NCBI RefSeq assembly: GCF_000002425.4
Contig: NC_037254.1
Location: 10,191,411-10,255,410 of the forward strand
DNA from: Physcomitrium patens
Taxonomy: Eukaryota; Streptophyta; Bryopsida; Funariales; Funariaceae
Length of the DNA: 64,000 bases
Direction of reading: 5' to 3'
Part shown: one piece after another, positions 29,605 to 40,248 of the stretch
Layout: every line of letters begins with the position of its first letter
How positions within the stretch are numbered: the stretch's first letter is position 1
The notes under the pieces: generated by a model
Databases searched by the model: none
Seen by the model: the letters and a program-made list of their open reading frames with translations, nothing else
Told to the model about the DNA's origin: nothing
Program-made: the position numbers and the translations under genes

Positions 29605-32600
29605 TTAATCAGAATCCGTTGAACTGGCATGCATCCTATCACTGTAGGCACCAGCTAGGTTACCCAACACTTCAGCTAAATCCTGAACCTCCTCCTTCAT
29701 AAAACCCCAGTCCTCTAGTACGCCACCCCCAATTGATGCCCGTGAAAGTCCCAGTTTGCGAAAACTCATCAGACGCCCTTTCACATACGGTAATAGAGAG
29801 TCCCTGCTTGTCAACCTTGCTGCGACTGGTATAGACAGAATATCGAGACCCCCTCTTCCTGCAACCGATGCTATCGAATTTGGCAATATGTCCCCTCTGG
29901 CACTTATGTTAGGGCCAAAAATACAAGGAAAAGGTACGGGAATTGGAACCGGGTTGGGAGAAACTGAAAGTTGACAGTAAGATATTGCTCCTCTTCGATT
30001 AGCAGGCTTTCCAGTGTAAGTGCATTCTAGCACTTGCGCCACAGACGCCGAGCCTCCTCCACCTGCACAAGGTGCCCCAATTAAATTTCTCGACGCACAT
30101 GTTGAACCATATAGAGGTTGTGCAAAAAATGATTTTTTACACGTCTTTCTTACAGTCTGAATGCACCTACCGTATTGTTGAATTGAAGGTTAAAGCAACA
30201 TAAATCCAACTTGCTGATAGAACGTCTGCTTTACGTAATACAGGAAAGAGTGATGCTCAAACTTGAAGTATCATAATTGGTTTGTGCAAAGAGCTTAATA
30301 CCCCCTCATGTCATACTGAATAGTGCAAGTCCATGAAATGATGTTATACTGAAAGCTATCTTTAAGAACATTCTAGAGAGTTCGAGCAAACTTTGAGGTC
30401 ATTCCCCCTAGAACTTATCCATGAGAAACGTGTTAACATCGCACCTGATATTCGAGCCCCTTGAATAACAAGTGCTTCTGCAGCTTGGGTACCAAAATAC
30501 GACTGGTCCACGTCCGGTGTCAGGGATGATAGTGACGTCAAGTCAAAAGCTCCTGGCGTTCCAACTACTGCAAGAAACAACCCATAAACATTTCATAAAT
30601 GTTTCATGTTTAAGTGAAAAATTCTACCTGTCTAACAAAATTACACTTGACACAGTTTGGGAAGTTCAAGGTTTGAATGGTTATTAAATCCAGCGAGGTA
30701 TCTGCACTGCATTGAACACTACTCAAGAAGAACTACGTGTTCCTTACGGTTCCATACTACCAGTCATTGAACAGTTGAATACAAGAACTAAATGTAGAAG
30801 GTAACTGACACTATACCAGGTAGGGGTGGCCCAGGAACTGCAGCTTCGAGAAGGGCAATTTTTTTCTGCTGGGAGCATGAGACAAGCCTGACTGTATTGC
30901 TCATGTCACTACTACCAACCCCTTTTTGTTGAGAGGCCTCAGTTGGCCCTGAGACTTGCATACGGAAAGGCAGGGTGATGGTGTTTAACGCTGTTGCATA
31001 GAGAGCACTTGTATGGAAAATCTTCGAGTCATTTACACAAGTATACTTTGAAAATTGACCTGCCATTTTCCAAATAGATAATAACCCAAAGATTACTTCA
31101 AATCAACTTCAGATATCGATTATACCTCAAATGTTGCCCAAAGCAAACCCAAATCCTCAAATAATCACGATTTCAATGTTGAAAATCCAAAACTTCAATA
31201 ATTTCAATAATGACTTCAATAATTCAATAATTTCAGCGTATCCAAAACTTCAATAATGAATGAAGGCAGCAAGATAGCAGGTCAAAGAGAAGAGAAAAAT
31301 GAACATTACAACTTACTTGATGCAAGCTGCTGAAGACCAACTGGTACAAGAAGGTTCGTAAGAGAGGACAGGCGAGCAAGAGAGACCGATTCATGGAGAC
31401 TAGCAATAACTGCATCTCGGTGGCTGGCTGATGGAGGTGACCAAGGAGGCCTCAAGGAAAACAGTAAATGTGGAGTTCGGTTGTATTCGTCCCCCACGGC
31501 TTCCAGAAAATCAGCTGCAACTGCAGCAAAGCCCCCTGAATTGTCAACCATGAATTGAAAACCCTGCAAAAGCAGAAGTAACGTATCAAAGCAACATACC
31601 CAGACTATCAGGGCATTTAATCATTAACCAAAACCAAGAAAATCTAGTTCATTATTTATGCGATAGATTACTCAAGTAGAACGGAACCCTAAGCAACTCA
31701 ATTAAATACAAAAGACAAGCAATAACATTCCTAGGAACCGTTAAATAGAACATAGCAACAGACGAGGTCTCAGGCTAAATAATCCAAACGAGGCATACCT
31801 GTAGATGGTCACACTCTTCAACGAAGAAACGTAAACGATTCTCCACTTCCTCAAGCTGCTCTTGCTCCTTAAAAAAGCCTTGACCACATGAGTAGTTATC
31901 AAACGGAGTGACACCGTGAAAAGTATTCGGTAGCTCATACACGCTCCGGGGGTGTAGATGCGCCTTAAGATAATCTGTCCAGAACTCAACAGAACCATCC
32001 AAAGATTTTACCAGGGACCTCTCTTTGGTTTCTTCTGAGGGAGCAATGTCCCTTGACCGGCTACTCTCAGGAACATTAGTTGATTGGAACTCGATACTAG
32101 AAAAACTAGGTTGATTGCTGTGATCTCCAGCATTCCATCCTTCCGATTCCGCATCCAAGTACTTAAGGAAATCATTCTTCGGAATAGCTTCGTGTCTATG
32201 TACAACTGTCGGTCCAGTCCTGTAATATTAAACAAAAATCACGGTGAGGCCTACACACTAACGAGATAAAATACTGCCTAAATTGCACTTGCCCTGGTTT
32301 GTAACGGGGAGAGTACCTAGTTGTTTCTACCAAATACTAATGAAGCTTTGCAGAAACATTAAAGACCGCGAAAGACTCGCGAAAAGGCTACAAGACGTAT
32401 ACAGCTTTTTTAGGAATGGACAACGCTAAACTAAACCGCAGATATAATTGGCCCTTCGTCTACATGGTTCGTAACTTTACATCAGATGCTAAGAAAAAGG
32501 ACCACATTGGTAACCGTCTACTAAAACCACAGGATCAATAATATAATAGGAGAGGAAAATTTAAAAGTCTCGAATGTACCATGTGTTAACAGAAGAGGAC

Positions 32601-33497
32601 TGAAGCTGTGGCGAATACTCATACAGAGATCCTGCAGCTCGCACTGCACCCAAACTCCCTGTACCAACAACACTGTAAAACAAAATGTATAATATAATTG
32701 CATGCTATTCAACTTGGAGCTGCAAAATGCTGCATTCCTACAAGCACCCCCCATGCATGTTTTATGAAACGTCAAAAATTTCAAACCTTGCCAACATCTA
32801 TTATAAGAGTCATCTCAAAATACTAATCATTGAGATATCACTTACCACGAAGATCAAGTGCAAGCAATCGTGGCATATATGTTGCTATACCCTGCACAAA
32901 GAGAACATGTAGGAAAAGTAATCAAGAGACATAATTGAGAGCATCTTATCACCTCAATCGGATAATATGCTTTAAGGAACCACCTACCCACAAACAAGAT
33001 TGATAAGACACCAGTGCGCAGGTATAGATTACTGAATACGAGGTGATGCTGCAAAGTTGAGGCATGGATGGATAGAAGATACTTTAACTACCTGTCGAGT
33101 TTCACCAACTCTATAAAGAACGTCCATATCCAATCCAATCTGGCCTCCATCTTCAAGTGATCCAAGAACTTCGTCCTAATAGATTCCAAGAGCCCAAAAC
33201 CATCAGAGATAGTATGCAGTTTGGAATTGAAAACCCCGAGCAAGCACCCCCAAGCATGAATGCAGTTTGACAACATGGTCATGTGGTGTCTACATGACCT
33301 TACAACAATTTTCGAACTAAAGCTCATTTTCCTCCATAACCTTGAATACCTTGAACCTCCTCCAACTAAGACAACCGCGACTACAACTAAGCAAAACTCA
33401 ATTGAAAATTCCGCAAGAATCACACCTGGAAGTTCCAGAAGTGAGCACCCACAAAGTTGGCAAAGCCGCCCAGCTGCACGGTCACCACTTCCCTCAT
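29605..33497 (-). CDS. Misato/DML1 homologue, nine exons, 590 aa
   Basis: Exons (minus): 33497-33426, 33175-33092, 32891-32846, 32658-32580, 32219-31799, 31563-31317, 31059-30817, 30567-30445, 30062-29605. Every intron is GT-AG, 187-382 bp, and phases agree throughout (1773 nt including TAA). The start MREVVTVQLGGFANFVGAHF is the classic N-terminus of the Misato segment II domain, followed by GLDMDVLYR and YMPRLLALDLRG. The tubulin-like part shows SVYELPNTFHGVTPFDNY, GFQFMVDNSGGFAAVAADFL and HLLFSLRPPW. Length fits the family (about 550-600 residues). Misato proteins are tubulin/FtsZ-related and are implicated in mitochondrial distribution, morphology and chromosome segregation in animals and yeast; the plant role is less clear. 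The gene looks intact and functional, an island among retroelements. Confidence 0.95.
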
Positions 33498-34695
33498 TCT
33501 TCAACTTCGCTTAATCCAACTCTAATATCCAAATTTCTACTTGCTAAATTGTCGACACACTCATAGAAATCTGTTAAGTGGTAGAACGTAGGAAGACTCA
33601 AACCCTGAAGAAGTAGGATACAGCAAGCTCTGCGGATTCTCAGCTCCGATAGATTTAGGGCTTCGCGGACATGAGCCAATGCGATCGACACGTGAGGCCA
33701 GGGTTTAGGCAAACCCACGATGTAAGATGGAAAAAAAAAAAAAAAAAAAAAAAAACTTTCAGATGTGGCGACTCATTGTCTGGTGCTAATTATATTCCAC
33801 AATGCATCAGAGCCACCTCCTCTCACACGGCATTTCGAAATCTGCCTTCGATTCCAAGTGTTTTCATGCAACAGGATGTGATTCGCATGTACCCACTATT
33901 CGAATACGCTCGCTGCATTGGGTCTCCTCCTCGCAGTCGGTCTGATCGATGCAAAGGGGGCTGCTCCAATCCCGGGAGATTCCCGTGCAGCTGGGTGCGG
34001 ATGCCGGTGAGCACGCACAATTGCAGGATCGTACGCCGCCGACGGATTCTTCACCATTCTGGGGCCCATACTTGTCCAGAAAAAAACACTGTTTTTGATG
34101 GTCCGTGTCAGCATTTCTGACTATTTTTGTTTGTTTGAGGTGATTTTTAGGACAGCTTCATTTGTTCCACGTCAACACATCCTTGCATGTTTGATACTGG
34201 TAGACTCTGCATGAATGAGTTTGTTTTATAAGCAAAGCTTACTTTGAAAGATTTTATAATTCTACTATATTTGTATTTAGAAGGTGCAGTAGTAACACAT
34301 ATATTTAAGGAGCAAGAGTCCTTTTTTGTTGAAGTCCGAGCTTGTGAAAGTTAATCTTTGAAGATGATGTGATTGAAGTTGAGAATGTTCCAAGGATCAC
34401 TTGTTAGACGATCAAGATTTAGATGGTAATAAAGAAGAATGTGTTATATTTATGTACATAATCAATGTATTGTTAGAATTAATGTAAAATGGATTTTTAA
34501 TATAGTAGAAATGTCTATAATTTTTTTTATTTTAGATATTTTTATTTAAATTTAAAAATATATTTATTTATTTCTATTAAAATATTTTTTTAGAATTTTA
34601 AATTGTAAAATGTTACTCTTTAATAAAATTCTATATATTATTGTTTTCAGAATCTCTTTTCAAGATTTTGAATATTTAGATTTAAATAAGTTGAC

Positions 34696-34728
<33 letters not shown>

Positions 34729-34729
34729 G

Positions 34730-34765
<36 letters not shown>

Positions 34766-35390
34766 TTACATAATATATAAAGGTGTAATTTACATAATAT
34801 GTAAAAATAAAAAAGTTATAAAAATAAAAGGGTATTCATTGCATAGTAGATAAAACTTGCATATTTTAAATAAGAATTAATCAAATTCTTAACTTTGAAG
34901 ATACTTAACAATATAAATCAATTATATAAGAATTTTATTGAAATTTCAATATAAAAAGAATAAGAAGCAAAGAAATAGCTTAATTTTTTGCTTGCAAATA
35001 TAAAAACATGATTGATTGAAAAATAAAAAAAACTACTTTTTTTGAAAGTAATTAAAAAAATATTAGTTTAATTAGAATTTAAGTAGAATATCATTTTTGA
35101 GCTTTTTTTTGTCACAAAATAAATACTTCTAAAAAGAGTTCTAAAAATTTATCATTAATTTCATATTAATTTTGTTAAACAAATATATGTTAATAAATAA
35201 ATAATTTTTAAATCACGAGCTATAATTTTTTTTGAAGTTAATAATTAAAAAAACAATAGATTTATATGATTAAAGTTTTTAGAAATTGTTAACAAATTCT
35301 TGTATTTGAAATATACATTAGAAAGTAATGTTTTTAAATATTTTTTAGATCATATTTGAAGGTGGTGCATGTTTCAAATATACATATCAA
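33498..35390. other. 5' flank of the Misato gene, then AT-rich DNA with microsatellites
   Basis: 33498-34130 has gene-like composition and probably holds the 5' UTR and promoter; it includes 25 consecutive A at 33731-33755. From 34140 the sequence becomes AT-rich, with a (TA)n(TG)n microsatellite at about 34701-34762. No coding sequence is seen. Confidence 0.55.
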
Positions 35391-35950
35391 TATTAATACT
35401 TATTAAGATAAGAAGCATCATCTAGATGTAGGTAAAAATATGCTAATTTGATAACATCTTGTAGAGTAGCTTCTTAAAAGCTTTATAGTTGTAAGTTTGA
35501 CTTCACAAATATTTGTATGTAATTAGTAGGTTGAAAACTTAGCCAACAAGTTGGCCATGTATTGCACATGTTTACCACTTATTTTACAAGTTGGCTACAT
35601 ATTTTACATAATTACTTATAATATAAGTCAATCATGTGGTGTACACGTCAGAAAATTATTTTGCAAATTAGACACATATATTGTAAGTTGGACATATATT
35701 AATTGTCTTATAAAATGCCAACATCTATCTCTTTAGTTACATAATATATATGGAGGCAAAAGTTAGATTTTTTTCACTCTTATCAATGTCTTTTTTATAT
35801 TCTTGTCTTAGTTCAAGAATCTCTAATCTCATTGTATTTAGCAATAGTTTTTCTAATTTTTATCTTTTATCTATTCTTATCTTGTTTATTTTCCTCTTTG
35901 AGTGTTATTAAATTATAATATTTCTTTAGAGTTTTTTTTTTTTATGATTT
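35391..35950 (+). repeat. LTR-B copy (decayed), approximate limits
   Basis: The stretch around 35440-35840 follows the LTR-B order: GTAGGTAAAAATA, GCTTCTTAAAAGCTTTATAG, TTGGCCATGTATTGCACATG, TATATATGGAGGCAAAAG, TTTTTCACTCTTATCAATG and AGCAATAGTTTTTC. The ends are too diverged to place exactly. Confidence 0.6.
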
Positions 35951-36129
35951 ATATGCTTAACAATTTGACAAGTATATTAATTTTTTGTATTTTTTGTTTC
36001 AAAATTAAGTAGATTGACTTTCTATTTATTATTGAATTTTAATGGTTATAAACCATCTATCTTAATATATATATATATTTAATATTAATATTAATTATTT
36101 ATAAATAAATAAATAAATAATTTATTCTT

Positions 36130-36480
36130 ATGGAAGTTTTTATTTGATATTAGAGGCTCTAGATTATCCTCCTCTAATTTAACTTATAGACTTGTTAAAG
36201 TTGTCTATTATAGAGATAGAAGGAAAATAAATATAGATGTTATATTTGATAGAAGTAATAATGAATTTGTAATTATTGTAGATCTTCATGAGTTTATCAA
36301 TACTTTTAGTATAGAAATTTTACACATTATCAATTACAACAATAGAAGTATTATTCCCACACATATAAAAGAAGTCAATAATATGGTCCAATATCTATGC
36401 TAATAAATTGTGTAGTTGAGAGAAGCAAATAGATCAACCTCACAAGTAAATCAAAAAATTAAGCAAACACTAATAATTTG
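36130..36480 (+). pseudogene. Gypsy leader and gag N-terminal scrap
   Basis: TTAGAGGCTCTAGATTATCC...CTCCTCTAA near 36149-36180 is a decayed copy of the leader stem-loop motif. Following sequence weakly matches the 5' part of Gypsy B gag on the opposite strand at 21500-21660. No open frame remains. Confidence 0.4.
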
Positions 36481-37545
36481 ATATAAATACTATTTTTATT
36501 CATTTTAAATATTGTAATTAAATAAAATATTATATATATGATTTAAAAAAATTATTATATATATTTTTTACATGTACACATGTGTGGCTTGATATATTTA
36601 TATATTTTTGTACTTTCAATAGTTTAAAAAGCTAAAATAATCTTATTTATATAAAATAAATAAAAAATTTATCATTTTTTAAAATAAAACAACTATCATG
36701 AAATATATTAAATAATATATATGAAAATAAATTATCTAGATATTAAGAGAAATAAATTATTTATAAAAAAGATGAAATTGCTAGAGCCTTCATTAAATAC
36801 AAAGTCTGCTATATAAAAAAAGTACTTAAAAAAAATCAAATTCATGAATTTTTTTGAATTTTTCATATAAATTCTGGATTTCAATAAGTTTGTTTAGAAT
36901 TTATTTTATTTTATTTATTTTATTAATATAATATTGGATTTATTGGTTTTCTTAATTCTTTTAAAAACAATTAGGAATAGATATTTGGTTAGTAGAATTG
37001 AAAAGGCTTTTTTGTACAAATGAAGATATTAATAATAATATCAAATCTTATCATAGCCTTCTTCATACTTATCAATGTCCTTCTTGTTCTTAATCATGTT
37101 TCAAGAGTCTTTGGTCTACTTATTTTTGGCAAAAACCATTCTAGTTTTTGAATGAATATTTATTCTTTTAAGTGACACAAAACTGTATTGAATTTTTTAT
37201 TCTTTGTGATTCATAATCTTGACAAATGTTCACAATTGATATAATATCTTAACTTATTTGTTATGGATGTAGTAAAATATAAATATTTATCTAGGCCTCT
37301 TCTAAGCTACTGGTAAATAAAGTTATTTTTTAACTTCTATATATACATTGAAGATTTTCAAGTAGGATGTATAAATTCCTGGCTTTATATCAACATTACA
37401 TATATAATTGACCACAAAAGACTTGCAAAACAAAAAAATGGAAACTTTTAGATCAATGTATTACTTTAAGTCTTTTATAGTGCTCTAATATTATTATTAA
37501 TACAACCAAGATTCAATAATAACAATAACAACTTCAACAACGATT
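36481..37545. other. AT-rich DNA with a short LTR-B fragment
   Basis: About 37040-37190 resembles the LTR-B R/U5 part (CTTCTTCATACTTATCAATG, then GGCAAAAACCATTCTAG). The remainder is AT-rich without recognised features. CGATT at 37541-37545 is the left target duplication of the array that follows. Confidence 0.45.
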
Positions 37546-37919
37546 TGTCACGGATACAGAAATACAGACTCGAGATCTAACAAGAAGTTCAAGAAGAACT
37601 GGCAAGAACTAGATTAATCAAATGAATACAAGAACAATACCAGAGAGGTGAGCTAGAGCTCCAAAAGATGTGTTGTCGAGACTGAAGAACTCTTCAGCCT
37701 TAATTCCAATATATACTCCTATTTAGGAAGCTTGTCAAGCAACTTCTACCAACTAGGAAGCTTCTAGAAGGTTCTAGAAACTTATCTCTAGAAGGTTCTA
37801 AGGAATATGTCCCTAACATCTTCTACTAACTAAGAAGCTTTTAGAAGGTTCCAGAGACTTGCTTCTAGAAGGTTCTAGAAACTTGTCTCTAGAAGGTTCC
37901 AAGGACTATGTTCCTAACA
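37546..37919 (-). repeat. LTR of array copy D, 3' side (374 bp)
   Basis: It begins TGTCACGGATAC at 37546 and ends CCTAACA at 37919 on the plus strand. At 37757-37779 five triplets alternate at exact 5-bp steps (GAA 37757, TTC 37762, GAA 37767, TTC 37772, GAA 37777), a long heat-shock-element pattern. Confidence 0.85.
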
Positions 37920-37969
37920 TCACCCCCTCCTTTAGCTTTGAGGTCTCTGAGAAGCAATGTCGTTGTTAA

Positions 37970-38323
37970 TTAGTACCAACACAAGAAAATGAAGATCTAT
38001 TGCATAACGTCTACTATGAACTCCAACTGTTGTTCACAAGGCAAGTGGTTCATCGGCCCTTGAAGCCAACGGAAGTAGCCCACTCCTTCAACTTCTGACC
38101 AAACATGAACTTCCGTGTCCTTATTGTGAAATTATCCTACAAACGCGCCTTTTGGCTGATCATCGTAAGCAGGCTAGGACTAAAATATAATCACCAATGA
38201 TAGGTTACTTGGTATCCTCCGTCGTTGTCATGGTTTAGCCAGTTCATCATCTCGAGGTCGCCTTTGTGAACTAGTCGATTGAGATAATCTGACTAGCATA
38301 GTATCTATCTCTTGGCTATCCAT
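37970..38323 (-). pseudogene. ORF3 of copy D, broken
   Basis: The frame runs from ATG at 38323 (MDSQEIDTM) to TAA at 37970, 118 codons, homologous throughout to 15021-15368. It keeps RRPRDDE, VEGVG, RWLQGPMNHLP and EQQLEF. Several stops interrupt it, including a TGA directly after a Pro (KP-stop) at the same place as the TGA in the intact copy. Confidence 0.65.
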
Positions 38324-38461
38324 ATCAGAAGACCAAACTATGGCTACTGAAAAAATTCTATTTTATCTTGGAGAAAATAACTACATCAACTACGAATTTT
38401 GGTGGTGCTCTCTCCCTTTCTTATATTCTTGGGTGAGCAAGCTTCAAAAAGAAGCTATCAT

Positions 38462-38717
38462 CAAACCGACTTAGGTTTATGAAGATGTTGTTGATGAAAC
38501 TCTTCTATCTTTTGTGGCGCATTGTCGAGATTTTCAGCTGGATTCCACATTCGCTCATTAATGTCGTAGCCGCACCAATGAACAAGATATTCCAACTTAC
38601 CCCACCTTTGTCATGAATCCACACCTTTTCAACCTCGTATTCCTCATGGTTCTCGATCTCAATACTACGTGGCAGACATTGCACTCTTCCAAGAAAAGAC
38701 GTCTCTTAATAAGGCTC
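38462..38717 (-). pseudogene. Chromodomain end of copy D pol
   Basis: The minus strand encodes a degraded chromodomain related to 15495-15700 (LVHWCGYDINERMW-like text) ending near 38470. It is interrupted at 38717 by the gag-only element and continues at 43403. Confidence 0.7.
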
Positions 38718-39494
38718 TGTAGAATAAGTAGTTATTTGCTGATTTGTAGATACTTAGTTTATAGTGTAAATAGGGATAGATGACTGTTAGAAAGGTAGTT
38801 CAGTAGTTAAAATGGATGAATAGTTAGGAAAAGCAGTTTTCATTAGAGATGTAGCAGTTGGTATCTTCTGGTAGGATAAGGAGGATGAGAGAGAGGAAGA
38901 AACCGCCATTACTGTGAGAGTCGTGAGCCGGGGTAAGCTTGGTGCTACCTCTTTTCTTTAGTTGTTATGTTCTTTGAAATAAGAGTATTAAGAGTTTCTG
39001 AATATTGTGAAGTGAATCATGGAATGAAAGTGTGAATGGAATTATATGTTATTGAATGAGAAGAAGAGAGATTGAATGCTGAAATCTGAATGTAGTTCAG
39101 CAGAAAGAGTGAATCTGTGGTTGTGTGAAACACTGTAATGTGAATGGTAGTTCTGTGTGAAGAATTCCAGTAATTGGAATGAGGGTAATTGTGTGCTGAA
39201 GCTGTGATGTTGAGGTATTACAGTTGGAGATTGTAAGAGTGAAGATATATTGGTGGAAATAACAGTTATTGGTATGACTGAATTGTTGTAAGGAAGAGAG
39301 TGATAAGGTGAAAGGAGAGATTATCGTTTTCCTATGTGCTTAGACAATGGAAATAGTGACGATACATTGGAGGTAATTAATTGTGTGACCCTAACGTGAA
39401 CGCTCAAGCAACTAGTCACTCCCCGTGTTCGAATTCCCCTATATGGGTTTATTCTGGGAAGTTTCTTCCGAAATAAGTGAAACGAGAAATCACA
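38718..39494 (+). repeat. 5' LTR of the gag-only element
   Basis: Its termini are TGTAGAATAAG and GAAATCACA, and it aligns along its length with 42627-43402. Confidence 0.92.
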
Positions 39495-39496
39495 TT

Positions 39497-39513
39497 TTGG
39501 CGCCGCTGCCGGG
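39497..39513 (+). other. Primer binding site, tRNA-Asp type
   Basis: TGGCGCCGCTGCCGGGG follows the LTR by 2 nt. It matches, apart from one base, the tRNA-Asp-type primer site I know from Athila-like plant Gypsy elements. Confidence 0.7.
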
Positions 39514-39606
39514 GAGTGATAATAGCTTTGAGCGTTAGGAATTAATTACAAACGTGTGAGAAAATGCGCAATGGAAGACGATTTCAGTAGTGTTTGAAGA
39601 AAGATT

Positions 39607-40248
39607 ATGGTTAATAAGAACGAGAGCATTGCATCGAGGAAAATAAATCATTTGAGAGAAAGACAGGGAAGAGCGCAAGGAAGGAACTTGCGTAGAGAGG
39701 AGCAAGAACGTAATCTTAAAGGGAAGCATCGACAGAATTGGATTAAACCATGGTTGCAAGCTTGTCGGCGCATCCGAACATATCAAGAACCGGACAGACT
39801 GTTAATTCTGCAGTCTTATGTACCGTTAGAAAAACTGCCAAGAGCACTCGCGGGAAATTTTGTCAACATTCCAGTGGAAATCTTGAGGCCGTTAACTGAA
39901 AGAGAAGGAGGCATAGAAGTATTTGGTACTCCATTGGGTAATTTTCCAATAGGGGGTACCGCTGAAACAAGCAATAGGGGCTCTGCAGATTGGCATGAAT
40001 TGGTCGCCAATAAAAGCAACTATATCGTATTTCAAAATTCGACTTTTTCACGTGCAAGTCAAGCAACAAAACTATTTGCGAAGAATAACAGTAAAGCAAG
40101 GACCGTTGAGAGCTCGGTAATTAGAATAAGGGAAAGTAGAGATTATTTTAAAATAAAATTTCAGAGGAACAAAAAATTCAATGGCGGCACGAGGACCAGC
40201 CGTTCCGATTGCAGTTCAAATGGGTACCTTGGGCGATCGTACGACTAG
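39607..40248 (+). CDS. Extra ORF upstream of gag (213 aa), unknown function
   Basis: The frame is open and starts at ATG 39607 (MVNKNESIASRKINHLRERQ). It is unbroken for 213 codons even though the adjacent gag has about six stops. The protein is basic, with an Arg/Lys-rich N-terminal third, a hydrophobic central section (LPRALAGNFVNIPVEILRPL) and a Ser/Asn-rich end. It overlaps the presumed gag ATG (40181) by 68 nt in a different frame. I do not recognise it. It could be a leader protein or an N-terminal gag extension expressed by frameshift; chance is possible but a run of this length is unusual here. Confidence 0.5.
   Translation: MVNKNESIASRKINHLRERQGRAQGRNLRREEQERNLKGKHRQNWIKPWLQACRRIRTYQEPDRLLILQSYVPLEKLPRALAGNFVNIPVEILRPLTEREGGIEVFGTPLGNFPIGGTAETSNRGSADWHELVANKSNYIVFQNSTFSRASQATKLFAKNNSKARTVESSVIRIRESRDYFKIKFQRNKKFNGGTRTSRSDCSSNGYLGRSYD

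Noticed and set aside
33671..34120. 149-codon plus-strand frame upstream of the Misato gene
   Set aside because: Its start is driven by a run of 25 A giving poly-Lys, no domain is seen, and it lies over the 5' flank of the minus-strand gene.
34701..34762. (TA)n(TG)n tract as a possible regulatory or recombination element
   Set aside because: An ordinary microsatellite in AT-rich DNA; nothing links it to a function.
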